A stretch of DNA of 64,000 bases, from assembly GCA_030770545.1 (NCBI GenBank), contig CM061100.1:5339501-5403500 (forward strand), in the 5' to 3' direction. Below the pieces are notes generated by a model. The model was not told the DNA's origin. It did no database searches and was given only the letters and a program-made list of their open reading frames with translations. Position numbers and translations under genes: made by a program. This document shows positions 13,941-27,325 of the stretch, piece by piece. The DNA is from Macropodus opercularis (taxonomy: Eukaryota; Chordata; Actinopteri; Anabantiformes; Osphronemidae). How positions within the stretch are numbered: position 1 is the first letter of the stretch; each line of letters begins with the position of its first letter.

Positions 13941-16844
13941 CATGCTGATCAATGCAGGTATAATGGTTAATTATGGAGGAGAGCCCGGTTACTGTACTGG
14001 AACCCAATTATGTATGCAGTTACTAAGAGGTGGTAAGAGGTAACTAATTGGGCAGTCGATGAAAGCAGAAGAACGGGCTGCTGGAGGGCACAAGCTTAGC
14101 ATGAGTGAGAGCTGATAATAAAAGTCAAATAAATAGGAAGATAAACTCCAGAGCACTTTAACCATGTAAGCCTTCTTCAGAGCGACCTGGTGTGGGGCCA
14201 CAAACCTCTGAAAGTGCCTGACATTCTCCACATGTCAACAACCACTACATGGTAATCACCAACACAGCCACACAAGACCTTGCTTCAGAAGAAGTCAATA
14301 TCTGTCTGCAGTAAGCATCAGCACCTGGTGTTCAGGCTTGGCCCCCTACAGCAGACCTGTCAGTACGCCTCAGGCATTGCATCATTAGTATAACCCCATG
14401 TCAGCGCTCACTCGTGATGTAGCCTAATACCCACTGCTTTCCTTCACAAAGAGCCCTAAATGAAGTCTGTGTGCAAACTCGGTCTTTGTATTTGCCTACA
14501 ACAAAAAACGTGGCTCGTATTGTGTAATATGCAAATCGGTGGAAGCGCTAGCTTCAGCATCGGCATGTGACCTGGTTTTACCGGCCTCAAGTCTAAACAC
14601 AACTTAAACTACATGAACTCTGAGTCATGAGTTCTAATATTGTGCATAAGTCAGAGAAGTCAATCAAATCAAATGCCAGTAGGGCAAGATCATATTTTGT
14701 ATAATGATCTACTTAAATAAAAGGCAAATTGGTCTAATTGCAGGTGATCCAATCTTTCTACTCACCATCTTACAGCAGTTTGACTCATGTGGAACATACA
14801 GTAACTAATGAAATCCTCTGGGGCTTCACCTCGGTCATCGACGAGGACACCGATTGGACAGGTTTTGTATCGAGGCTGCTGACAGGTACAGGATGAAAGC
14901 AGCTTAAATGACATAACAAAGTTAGGAATCCTCTCAAGGCTCATGCTTTATTGCGCCTGTTTACCTCCTTTACACAAAATGGCAAACACACAAAGAACGA
15001 ACTGCATGAGTGTCAAAAATGAGGAATTTTCATTGTTATCCTGATGCATGCCCGCTTCTGAAGCCAGAGCAACAAACGCGTACTCTGGGGAGTCTTTGCC
15101 TTCTCTGTCTTCACCAAGACAGAGGACGCACTTTATGGCCGGTGTCACTAACATTCTTTCACAGCATGTTAGAGCACATTGATGAAAGAATACCAACAGC
15201 CACAGCATTTTAGATGAGGTGCTGCACAAGATATTCTCAACACACACAAGTTAACGCGCATTACATCTCCAGCAACTAAATACCTAAAGTTAGATTTATA
15301 TCAAGAAGACGTAAAAATGGGATCTGACTCCCGACAGAAAACATTTGGCTGCAGTTGAAACGGATCCGGACACTTTAAAATGATTAAACAAATTGCACAG
15401 CAGTCATGTACATATTGACTGATGAGTGGTGGGCAGGGAGTAAAAGATTTTCCACCTGCGGTGACAAGTGTCTGGCACCGCAACAGCTGCGCCCGCAAAT
15501 GAGAGAGTAACGCCATTAACAACAAGCAGCCTACGCAAAAACCATCAGAAAAAAGAATTAATGTATATTAGTAAACACAGTGATACGCTGAGGAGAAAAC
15601 CCAAGGGACCATTAACACATACAGACGAGACACTGTAATTACTCTGGACTCGCTCCCGCTCTGTGCATCAGCAAACCTGCGCGCCGTGCCCCCGGACACA
15701 GAGCGTTTCCATTCATCTTTTAACATGTTTGAGCTTTTCTGGCTCGGTGTTGTTGCGAGCCACGTGCGATGCGACGCTTGGAGACAAATCATTTTAAGAG
15801 CGGAGAATGACTTTGTGATGACGTTATACACTGATAAATACACAAAGCTGAGGGGGCAGGCTGTGAGTGCAGAACATGGGACTGTTCATTTTCAAGCTTG
15901 AGAATCTCCATCTTTATTTATTTTTTTTCTCTCTACAACAACATTACACTCGGATCTTAGGAGTAAATTCTTAGTTTATCTCCATGATTGACTTTGATAG
16001 TTGCAGTTTATTTCCCCTGCAGCTTCTAGGCTTGATGCAGACAAAGTGCTAACGACCTCATCGCATCGCTCTCCTCCACACTCCTTCTGCCTCTGACATC
16101 AGTAATATAATATAATCAGTTCAGATTTTTCATCTGTGCCACCCTGTGTGTTTAATAAACTACAAATCCAGGCAAAGATTTACTGGACCTCTTACCATGA
16201 CAGCTTGCAGTCGCTTTGGCATCTACACAAGAATCAGAAGTGAACGAAGTCTCAACTGTGCACAGTTTCTCACTGCATGGTAATGTTTTATACAGTGTTA
16301 AAAACAAATCCATGTTTCTTGTTTGTAGATCTCTGCCTGACAGCTCTACAAACACTAAAACCTTTTTTCTAATGTGCTTTAGGCTTTTGCCCTTTTAGCG
16401 TAGTTTTGATTTGTTATATATATATTTTTTTAGTATAAGGCAAGTGTCCATAAAACCTCCATTACCCTCTTGACTGCTTTCCGTAAGTTTTAGTAGACTG
16501 TTTTTACAGCATCTCTGTACTCTAAGACCAACTCTGCGATGCGAGAGGTATAAAGTTTCATTGTGGATGGATTTCTCTGGTTAAAAGCTTCCTCTGTAAC
16601 CGTGGGGACGGTGTTCTCCCCCAGCCTGAGCCCACTCCTTCAGTATAAACTCTTAAATCGCCGGTCAGACATTTGCAGTTGAGCAGGCAGATGACGGCGT
16701 TTGCTGACTGCTGCGTGTCATGGAGTGTTTGACTTAAAGGCAGTCTGAATCATTATCTGCACAATTATGCAACTTAATTACGACTGCTAGCAGCTAACCC
16801 CGCGTCTCTACTGTCCATCTGTCAGACATCCTTGAACTCATGTA

Positions 16845-16855
16845 CCCCCCCCCCC
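16845..16855. repeat. Poly(C) run, 11 bases
   Basis: Uninterrupted C11 followed by a short ACACACA stretch. Confidence 0.9.
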
Positions 16856-17504
16856 ACACACAATAAACCCCAACATGGTAAAAAAACTGTGACGTGAAGA
16901 CGAGCGGCCGCTGTCGTCGTCTGTCTTTTACCTTAATCTTACTACACAGTAATTGTTTTGTCTTCTGAATAGAAGTGTTTAAATTGAGCTTGAGCAGATT
17001 TAACTTTAATGTATCGTAGTTTAGGCTTGATTGAAACACTGACTTGTTCAGAGCAGTCTGTGGTGACACAGTTGACACAGAGTTGTTTTAATACTGCTGA
17101 CGATTAGTTCAGCACTACCTCGCATTAGCGTTTGAATACTAAGAAAAGTCACCTCACACTGGATACTCGTTGTTTTAGTGTTTCATAAAAAATTTAGTTT
17201 AAGTTCACTTTTTTTGTTTCAAATGTTAAGACAGATTTATTCATGAAAAAATGTTTCAACACATGCATTGAAATTCCAACATTAGTGAGATAAATCAACA
17301 TGACATACATAACATTCAGTGCCCTGAACAGACTGATTGCTGAAGAAAGAGACAACACGTACTGTAAACGCTCACACACACACTGGCATCATTGATGATG
17401 CTGAGAAATGAAACCACAGTGATTGACTGGACTACTCATTCATGCAAACACTCGCACTTGTCTTTCTGTCTTTGAGGGGGATAATCGATCACAGTAATGC
17501 ATAC

Positions 17505-17635
17505 TGTACATCCCTAGATCCTAACTCTAACCCCAACACAAACCTTAAACCGAGGTTTATAGTAACACGTGCAACCATAAAGAAAATGTGTTTGGTCCTC
17601 ACTATGTAGCAAGTATGAGAGCACACACTCTCTCT
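17505..17635 (+). repeat. Degenerate CTAACCC-type interspersed repeat, putative
   Basis: The stretch contains CTAACTCTAACCCC-like units, then a segment reading GGTCCTCACTATGTAGCAAG, then an ACACACTCTCTC tract. Fish genomes carry many copies of a repeat that combines imperfect CCCTAA units, a 'GGTCCTCAC...ATGTAG' segment and a CA tail. The resemblance is from memory and only partial, so family and borders are uncertain. Confidence 0.35.
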
Positions 17636-19554
17636 CTCTCCATGTCAGTCTGATCAGCTGTTCAGCAAGAGATCAGCCACGCAGATTTTTAATTTGCTCT
17701 ATTTATTCTCAATCTCCTTTGGGTGTTTCTTCCTAATATTGTGCAACAGACAACATATTAATGTCATGAAATGCAGCCAAAGGAATAAATTGAGACACAG
17801 CACTTAGAGGTTTATTATCACTTCAACTCTATTCTAGTCCATGACCCTTTTACCCTGGTGTAGCTCAAAGCGCCGTCGACTGAGCAGAAAGAGAGAAGTG
17901 ATGAAGGAAATTAAAGGAAGGATAAACAGGAGGGTTGGGGCCACGGGATAGTAAGTTAATTTTGACTGAAATGATCAGACCCGGGGCCACATGATGCTGC
18001 TGAAAATGCTCCATTGTCATTTTGCCAGATACCTAAGGCTGGAAAAGGTGCGTGTGCGAGCTAATTTATGCGTGTGCGTGTTTTCACGCTACGAGGCAGT
18101 TTCTGTCCCCGTGTGTGTGTCTGGAGGAGTGTCAGCGCTTGTGTGTCACTGCCATGTGTTTACCCGGTGTTATGAGCTACAACCTTGGCAGTGTTTTCAT
18201 ACTCCAGACATGCTCCTCCACCCACGCAGCTCTGCTAGCGAGGAGATCTGGAAAGAACCGTCCCTGCCACCCACCCAGCAGCCTTCTAACGGCAAGTTCT
18301 GAAGCGAGCGCGTGAAAGAGGGTTTGTTGAAATGCACCAATCAAAAATCTATCTGTCGATTTGGCCAACATGCCCAAGCAGTATGAGAAGCAATAAAGTG
18401 GTTTCTCCACCGTTAAACCCTTTTACCTGGAAGTTAAAGCACAGCGAGAACTGCAGCTGTTTTACCAAACATTTCTGCCTCGACTTTACCCCCTGCCTTC
18501 GCTCTGTTGCTGCTGCTGTTCACTGCTTTGTGTCTTTACCCAGAAGTGAAAGTAAACAGCACACACTAAACTTATATCACAGAGCGATGAGACAATATTG
18601 CGAATTAAAAGCAACATTAAGATCAAACTTGAGTAATTTTTAAGGTGCACAGTGTGTCGTTAAAGACATTTTTTTTTTTATTGTTGCAGATTAGGCATTT
18701 ATGTCTGTAGAGCGTTCTGCTCTGAACTAGTGTCTTTTTCTTTTCTTGTCTTTTGTTGGAAATCAGAAATCAGGGAAACAGAAACAACCAGTGTAAATAC
18801 AATAAACCCTCAAATTCCCTCATAATACTCCAACGCATCAGACTGGATCTACGGCTGCAGTCCAGTTGTCTGAATTGGCCACAAATGAGCTTCAAGCTTA
18901 TTGGGACCCACGTGACCTTGAATCCTCGCAGCCATTGCCGACCATATGGTTTAATAGTGTCTAATGAAACCAAATACTGAATGTGCTTAAAAAAATTGAG
19001 CATGTGAACTATGACCATACATCTTTTTCAGATAATAATCAGGACCTGTGTAATTGCTCGTTAATCTGCTTCGCTAATCTGGTTAATTTGAATTTGAACA
19101 TCCAGTTAAGGACATACAATATATAATTGACATAAATTAATTATGACACTTTCAATATTATAGTGTTTGTCTACTTTCAATAACACCAGCATTTGAATTT
19201 GTGTGGTGTGGTTGTCTAAGTAGATGTCAGGACATTAAGTGTAAAAATTAGTATTAATTTCATCCATAATTCAGACCAATCGCTCCCTTCCCTCAAGGCA
19301 CAGGCTTGCATAGAATTTAAAGAGTTTGATACAATATTTGTGGCTAAACAATGCAGTCTCTGTCTGTTCCCTCCAAGGACTGGACTAGTGAGCTGCACAT
19401 GCATGGATGAATGTTGTCCTTTAGCAAACAAATCAATAAAACTCATTTCCTTTTGGTCAATTGTTAATTAAATGCCAGTTTTCCCTCAATTAAAAACTGA
19501 CTGAAGTGCAGAATGTGGCATGTAATCATATTTTTGCTCTGCATCCCCCTGGGC

Positions 19555-19620
19555 ATTTGCAAATATCCAGGGATGGCTGTGAATGCAAATTCATTTTTTT
19601 TCTGATTTGTATCTGCAAAT
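19555..19620. promoter_or_regulatory. Cluster of POU octamer-like sites
   Basis: Three A/T octamer-like words lie within 66 bases: the dyad ATTTGCAAAT at 19555-19564, a perfect ATGCAAAT octamer at 19583-19590, and ATCTGCAAAT at 19611-19620. ATGCAAAT is the established binding word of POU-domain factors, including those active in neural progenitors. The surrounding 19440-19700 stretch also has several TTAATTAA-like homeodomain words. Enhancer function, and any link to brinp1 some 14 kb downstream, are inferences. Confidence 0.3.
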
Positions 19621-21164
19621 TGCTGCTGCCCCTGCGGTATCATCAAAGCCAGGTAAACTTTATCAGCCCCCCACCTGCTAAATGATTTTAATGTTGATGG
19701 GTTAGATTGCCCAGACTGTAAGGCTTGCTAGTATGCAAAAGGTCATTCAGTATTATCTAAAGGGTACGGCTGACAATTATGCTGAGTAGGAATGTGGTCT
19801 CAAGTACAAGCTTAAGGTATATGTATTCAAAATGTGAAATATTATAACACAGCAGCTGCATTACTTTATCAAGACAAAGTGTTTTGGTTTCTGTGATATT
19901 TCTCAAAGGGATAATGAAATGTCACAGTGCATCAGTGACTTGCATTACCTTTTAGTTTTAAAAACCCGCTATCTTCCACGAACAACTGCAAGGTCTTCTT
20001 ATTTTCAAGAAGCTGCTGTGCTGGAAAAAAACACACTATATTACCTGAAGCCGATATCTGACCGGGCCAAAACTCCCTCGGCTCTGACCTGGGAGTAATG
20101 CATTCGATTCTGGCCTTGGTGAAGTCACAATCAACCAGGATCATTCATGACTGGAGGGGCAGGTGTTTGGAAAAGGGGAGGGTGAATTGGACTGGGAGCA
20201 GAACGTGGGGGGAGGATGGATGACCGTGGATCAAGCTGTGCTGTACTGATGTTGTTCAATGGGCCGCAGTCGCAGTGAGATATAAAGCTTATGACAGATT
20301 CTACTCTTGGAAATGCATTACTGCGTTGGGCTCGAGACCATCGAAGTTCTCCTGAGTGTTGGAGGGAATACTTAACGAGAATAGCCAGAGCTTTCACAAT
20401 TGTCAGGTTGTATTCTTTCCTGTTGCCTGCACCCAAATGTTAACGCACACATACGTGTATATACAGTATATAGGGCATATTCAGAGACATGCTCATGCAT
20501 ATTTATGCTGCCTTGCATCTACCTGAACTCATTCACACATGCAATAAAAACATGACAACACTTGTTCCCCAAATCATTGATATTCTCATGAAACCATCAC
20601 AGCTGTAGTCACAAATATGTCTCCTTCTATGCTGCAAAGCATCGCCGAGGCCGAGTCTGCAGGACGGATTTGCTCTGTAGCATCGAACACTCAGACTATT
20701 TGCATTTTCTCTCCGCTTGTATTTATCCAGGTTTTACACAGACAGTGGTGTATGTTTGTGTACGTTCCAAATCCAACAACAACACAACATGCATTTTAAT
20801 TGAGCATTTAAGCAAATTAATATTGCAGTGCTACATCGGTGGTGGGCAGTAAAATTCTGATCACAACAGATTTTTGCCTTGGCTACCAGGGCTTTTGTTG
20901 TTGTTTAGTTACCCACAAGTTTATGTAGCACAAAGAAAATAGTCACTTAATATTAGGGCTGCACTGTCAAGCAAGTGTGTTAGAAATTCTGAAAGGTGGA
21001 AGATCTCCTGGCACATCAGGCCGTCATTACAAATACCATACGTGAACGTGTGCTTGAGATATTGAACTGCACCCTCATAACCCTCGTAGGAAGGTCAGGT
21101 AGACGTTTGCATCCCTTTGGGGGGGAAAGACTGAGAATAACACTGAAGGATTTTGTCTGAACAG

Positions 21165-21416
21165 GGCAGCTTCAGTGTGGTCTTGTCAAACCCCAGCACC
21201 ACAGCCGGAGTTCTGGAAATCACAGATGAACGCCAAGGATTCATGCTGGTCGTCCATAATGTTCGGCAGCCTGTCCTGCGCTGTGGAGATGGCGTGAGCG
21301 CTGAGCACATGGTCCACTGTTTCCATGCCAGATGCAACAGTGCAACTCCTGTTCTGCATTTGGAGAGGTCTGGGGATCTTCTAGTGGAGTTCCAGCAGGA
21401 AATTATCCTCCAGCAG
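21165..21416 (+). CDS. Exon-like open block, unidentified; doubtful
   Basis: The 252-base block is open in one plus-strand frame, bounded by TGTCTGAACAG on the left and CAG|GTAAAC on the right. It would be a symmetric phase 0-0 exon of 84 codons. I do not recognise the peptide (begins GSFSVVLSNP, ends EFQQEIILQQ), which has four cysteines and no known motif. The polypyrimidine tract before the acceptor is weak, the opposite strand is also open for over 360 bases, and no matching partner exon was found. It may be chance, an exon of an unknown gene, or coding debris of a mobile element. Confidence 0.15.
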
Positions 21417-24358
21417 GTAAACAGATAAATTATTATTACTTTCAAACGCTTATGCCTGCACACGCAACTCGTTGCTCGGGTGAAGACGTCACCTGGGATA
21501 AGTGTTCTTTAAAGTACTTAAAAAGGCTATTGCTACCATAATTCACTTGACATCGAGGATAACATCCAGCATGTCTTGGACTTCAGAGGATTGAAATCAC
21601 ATTAAATTGTACAAAAGTGTGAACGTTTCTTTATCCTCTTCGCTCCATCTCCTCATACACAGCAGGCCTGAAAGTATTTACTACTATATTTACTCTCAGG
21701 TTTATGTATATGTGCCGCTTCACTGCCAGACTGTTGCACACACAGCCGGTAAACACACAGCAGGGCCAACGAAAGGTCACCTGTAGACGAGACGTCAAAG
21801 CGGCTGCAGCAAAACTATAGGGTGCAAACTTGTTTTGTTGTAACTCACGTCAGGTTATGGAGTTATCACATGCGATGATGCATATGAAGGTGCTTCAAGT
21901 AATGCAACAATTATGTTGCCTCATAAATCCGCTCTGTAATTTTCTCATTTCAAAAAGAGCTGGTGGTTATGGTGCATTGCTGCAGCAATTTCCGTGGAGT
22001 TCCTGGGGTTTCATCTGTCACGCACCAACCCAGAACGTACACACCTCTGCAGTGAGGCATGCGAGTAGGATGGATCATATAAATCGATTGTTACTGCCAC
22101 TAAAGTCAAAGGGGGAAGCGACTGATAGTGTGTACTCGGATGATTTGAGGTGTGCACTATGCGGAGTAGCTGCGGCAAAGGTTGGCATTACACACAACAA
22201 TGTGCGAGTCTGTTCACTGCAGCGCAACGGCATGTATTTGTCATAGAGAAGCATGAAGTGTGTAGGTGAAGCATTGTTATTGTGCTGCTGCTGCTCAGAC
22301 GACGTCTAGTCAAGGAAGAAAATCAGAACCGCGGTGGATTGAATGATTGTGCCAGACGACAGGCTGTGCTGAGCGCAGTGGTGACGTACGGTAGAAAAAC
22401 ACAGAGCTGCAGGTAATAATTATCAAAGGTCTACGCTAAATAAAAGTAGAGGAAAGGTATCCATGAAAGGTCTATATCATCTGAGACGCAAACCTGTCCT
22501 TACAGTCATGAACATACTAGCTTGGTAATAATCTTAAACACAAAGCAAACGCGTGCGCCATGTGGTGCTCTGGCTGCGTGAGCTGTACGCCGACGAGGCA
22601 ACCCCCCCACTCACCGAACACTCGTCTAGAATTTCCACATTTACTTGACACAAGTTTCATCATAGTCTTTTTTTTTTTTTAACCGTACTCTTAAAAGTTG
22701 TGTCGCGTTGAACTCTGGCTGTGCAGACGCTCTACGCAGAGGGCATCTGGGAGTGACGGTGATCAAAGCATCTCAAATGTGCCAACACAGGGTTGGAGTA
22801 TTTTATGTGCTCTCAGTTTCAATTCTGCAAACTCAAGATGACAAAGGTAGCACTTTCAAAGTGTGTAATACAGTATGGAAAGGATGGGTTGTTTGTCTTC
22901 CCACGAGGTATGTAGCACAAAGGCTTTGAGGGATTTATTGATACCTGGGGGAAGATGAGAAATAAAGATGAATTTGTAGTTTGCTCTGAACACAGGATTA
23001 AAGGGGGACGGCATAAAAATCTGAAAAGTTCTTTCAATAACCTCTTTTCCAGACATATTGCAATACGGCTGACACATACCTGTTGATTCCGAGATAATAC
23101 ATACACATTTATTATAAATGTACAATATACACACACAAAAATAATTGAGAAGCTACAGATCTTTTCCTTTTTTATTAATGTGTCACTGCCAGCTCTTTCA
23201 TGTTCTTGTTATTCTAGGTCAGACTCAACATCTTCCTATGAAAGACTTCCAGAAGACGGAGGATTATCCATCACTCTTCTTCCGCGCGTTATTTGTGAAG
23301 AATTGAAATTATGTGTCTCATATGAGACTATTCAACGTTCCTGGTCTCAGTGTTTTGATGCTGATGATGTTGGCATCCTTGAGTTACCTTTTCAAAATGC
23401 AAAATGTCTAAGAGAAAACGCTTCTGCCACGTCTTTTCAAAACAGCGAAAGCAGAAATTCACAGAGAGCCAAACGCCTTCTAGTCCCCAGTGTAATTAAT
23501 GCATTTTAGTGAACGTCATAGAAACATGCTCACTTGAAGAAAGGAACTAAATTTGTTTTTGGAGCAAAATGGTGAAAACTAAACAGATGAACCTGGCTCT
23601 CAGGCATCAGTATAGACGTTGTGTTGCAGGATCATTTCTTTTTAATATGGAGTGTTTTCGCTGACTTCGCTGGGTTCAGACCCGGCCTCCTGTTCAGCCT
23701 CTGCGCAGTAGGTGAATTGTTCCGGTTGCGATGAGATAGTTAAGATAATGGTTAAATGAATACGTGTTGATGTGCTAATCATGCAAAGCGGGATAAACCT
23801 GTTTGCCACCTTTTTTCCTGCGTAGCCGTCTCAACCGTCGGTGGTTTTCAGCTTGTTCCTCACAGAACCTTAAACATCAGCGCTGGCTATCTGTGCAACT
23901 GCACAGTCATGCTTATTCACCCAGTTGAATTAATCCTCAGGAACAGCTTTCAATGTACCATGTCGCTGCTGCTTTTGGCACATGCACATGAGAAAAATGT
24001 CATTCAGAGGAAAATAACCAATCCCTCTTGGCAGTAATTTACAGACAAACGATACATTCACTAACAAATTGGACTGTCCTGTGTAGGCAAAACTGTATAA
24101 TACTGTATAGGGCTAAATTTGTATTTTAGACAATTAATACATCTGTTAATTTCATCTCAGGTTTCTCTTAGAGCCATTACCATCATCTCTTTGGACATAC
24201 GTTTTAAAATGATCTCGTTGTCTATATAAATGATTATGTTCATATATCTCACTCGTTTGACCCGTGGAACACCCAGGTCATTGTCTGCGCCGATATTCTA
24301 TCTGCTGTCATATCTGGAACAGTCACATTTGCTCAGATAATCATGTTCTACAGCTGTG

Positions 24359-24396
24359 GCATGTTTTATTGATTGTGCTCAATCAATAAAACATGC
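24359..24396. repeat. Perfect 17-bp inverted repeat, 4-base loop
   Basis: The left arm at 24359-24375 (GCATGTTTTATTGATTG) and right arm at 24380-24396 are exact reverse complements, separated by TGCT. Both strands therefore carry AATAAA, the polyadenylation hexamer. The stem is too short and too perfect for a typical microRNA precursor. It may be a cruciform-prone palindrome, the relic of a small inverted-repeat element, or a bidirectional poly(A) signal. Confidence 0.85.
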
Positions 24397-24399
24397 TCC

Positions 24400-27277
24400 T
24401 CCTGTTGTTTTTCCATCTGGTTTAAATGGGGACAAGATGACACAATGTACAGCTTAAGAGTCGGGCCTCCAGTGGGTTACCCTGCCCCCTGCTTTTTACA
24501 GATACCCTTGCTTAGTGTTGTTTAGGGTGAAACACTGGACTTCTGAGACTCACTGATGTTCTAGCTGCAGCAGGTTTTCATCACTTGATCAGGTGTCTGT
24601 CTGAAATCAGGAAGTTCCAAAGTTAGCAGGCAGCTAAACAGCGACATTTAACTGCAACAGCATTTAAAGGTCCAGGTAGTTTCCTTGAGTTGTTTGATCT
24701 GGCAGCCGTGCAGAAACATGACTCACCATGGAGCCATGTTGTCTCTGCAGCCGTTCAATGTGGGAAAAGCAAACACAAAGCATGAAATTATGTGCAAAGT
24801 CGGAGCATTAGTCATAGTTTAATCAATAAAGAGTTAAAGCAAACAGCCAGCAGCACATGAGACTGTAGTCTAACATCACTTCAAGGAGAAGTGAGCTGAG
24901 CACATTGTTAATGACGATGTCTTTCTTCTTCGAGTTTTTAGACTAGCAAGGTCTTAGTTGAGTGACGCTCGTTTTATCTCATTACATTTATCTGACAACA
25001 AAAGGCCAGAGCGAGCAGGAGATATCCACACTAATTACATTAGAGCTGGAGGAAGATTGCCACGTGTGATGAAGTGAGTCCACAGACAAACCATCATGAG
25101 GCATCACACAGCTTCAACATGAAGGGTTTTAATACAACCCTACAAATGTTTTGATGACTCATCTAATCGTTTTGGGGAGAGGAGGACGTGGTACTGTAGC
25201 CTGGGTGTCCTGTGGTGGCAGTAGGGGTGTAAACACAGCATCCTACTGATGTTTGTGTTGCTGGTAGTAACGTCATCTTGTTATTCTTTTCTTTCTTCCC
25301 TATCCTCTCACCGCAACCAGTCGAGACCGGCACCTGGAGCCTGATGCTGCTGGAAGGATCTTCCGTTACAGTGAGTTTTTCTCCTCTGTTGTTTTTTTTG
25401 GTCCTCTACTGCTCCGTACAAAGGGGTTGTGTGTTCTGTGCTTTGACTTTTGACTTTGGTACATATTTATTACCCTCACAATGTTTAAGATCTTAACCAA
25501 ACCGAGATGCCTGGACCCAAATAAATTGTTTTGGTGATTGTTTTTGAATTGAATAGAAGAGAAATGTAATTTTAAGGAGACTACAGTGACGGAGCAGCAA
25601 ATGAGTTGGAGTTTACAGAGTGGCACAAATTTCACTTTCATCACGATGCAAAAATCAATTTCATATCCAAACTATACTTTGCTGCGTGTGGTTGGCACTT
25701 TGAGCTCCAGGTGTATCAAGCGGCTGAAACGGGTCTCGGGAAAGCAAATCCAGCGTCTCTGTGTGTCTGTCACTATTTTCCACAGACGACAGAGTATCGC
25801 TCTTACTACTGTAAAAGCTTTCAACACAGCTCAGAACCGTGTGTTGACACAAAAGGCTGCTTGCGTATGTGCAGGTGTGTTTGTTGCGAGGGCACAGGCA
25901 GGAGCTTAGGAGTTTGCAGCTGTCACAATGAGATGTCAATATTTATGACACGTTGTTTGCTATGTGGTATGTGTGAACTCTTTCTCCTTCAGACATCTGC
26001 TTCAGACACGTTCACACAGCAAAATCAAACACTGTGAAGAGGAACTAGAATGCCAGTGGAATCAAATTAACTCTAGGTGATCATTTCATTTTCCTTTGAA
26101 CATCCGAGTAGGCTCTTCCTTGTGCTTTCTCTATCCAGACAATGTTTGGCAGTCGCTTCACACATTCTCACCTTGAAGCTGCCCTGCACACCCACAGTCA
26201 GGCAGTTGAGGATTAAGGGCCCCAATCAGGGGTAATGAGCAAGAAGTACAAGAAGTGCTACTCTTTCTTACTCTACAAGCACATTTTTCCTGGCGGTCTG
26301 GGGATTAAACCATCAATCTTCACTGTACAAGCTCCACTTGCTCCAATCAAATGTCTAAATATGATCGATGATTATTTTTTTTTTAAAGGATAAGGGCGAA
26401 ACTAAGTAGATGCACAACTATAAATTCATCAGCGTACGGAGACAAACCTTTATGCTGCATTTGCTTTAACATCTACGGCTCCTTGAGCTTCCAGTCACAT
26501 TTAAACACAATACATTTAAGTGACAGGCTCTTAGTTCACACAGTGGGCACTATAATGCTTTGTTTTGTAGAACTCTCCCATGGGGGCGAAGGCTTTGTCT
26601 TGATGCCTCACCAGAGCTTGTTTTGCTTCTCCTCTGTATCCTCTATGCTTGCATCTGTTAGAACCCGTCCTTAAGGGCCGGGACCTACTGGCAGTTCTAG
26701 TGCTGCAGCGCCCACACACCTATCTAGTGCACATTCAATTAGACTGGTGCCACAAACGCATCATAAATTAAGTCACAAATTAAAAATGTGCCAAAAGACT
26801 AAATAGTGTACGTTACGGTGCCCAACATGCCACTGAATATTGTTCCTCATTACTTTGATTTGTGCATCGAATCACTCCACTTGCTCTTGGATCTTGGGCT
26901 TCTGGGCGTCATGCCACCAGCAGCACTTTGATGGAAAAAGTTGCAGCAGCAATCGAGCGCCTGTGTTCATGCTGATACATTTTTCAGTCTCTTTTGTAAT
27001 CGGACGCCGTCGTCTTTACCGCGTTAAAAGTACAGCTCCGAACTCCCAGAATCCACTGTTTCACTGACCTTCTGTCCCGCTGCAATATATTTCATCTGTG
27101 ATCCGACAACTCAATTCTCTAACCAATATCGTGTGTGTTCTTTGTGTTTTTATTTACTTGGGTCTCTGCCTCATGTTGCTGCTCCTCTTTACTTTTCCCA
27201 AATACAAAAGGAACCTGTTGCTTTCAAAATATCTTCTCAGTTGCTTAGGATGGTGTCTATGTTTTGTACAAGTGAAT

Positions 27278-27325
<48 letters not shown>

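Larger units (their letters stand above)
12900..24350. other. Apparent intergenic DNA with repeat fragments
   Basis: No recognised gene. The stretch holds a teleost repeat tail near 13.45 kb, a TG microsatellite at 13.91 kb, a C11 run at 16.85 kb, a degenerate CTAACCC-type repeat near 17.5 kb, the POU-site cluster at 19.56 kb and an exon-like open block at 21.17 kb. The open frame at 18052-18315 and its neighbours have no recognisable domain and overlap frames on both strands. Confidence 0.55.

Noticed and set aside
14316..14340. TCAGCACC followed by TGGTGTTCAGG as a possible RE1 site
   Set aside because: Only the left half fits; the right half GGACAG is absent.
23217..23509. Open frame preceded by TTATTCTAG, a possible terminal exon
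   Set aside because: No recognisable motif, no supporting upstream exon in phase, and composition similar to surrounding non-coding DNA.
25321..25370. Short block between CAACCAG and GTGAGT that could be a micro-exon
   Set aside because: Only 50 bases long, with no known peptide and no gene around it; such splice-like pairs occur often by chance.
25606..26037. 143-codon cysteine-rich open frame, the longest in the window
   Set aside because: Two further frames on both strands overlap it, it lacks a signal peptide or cysteine spacing of a known family, and many cysteines come from TGTG/TGCG-rich DNA.
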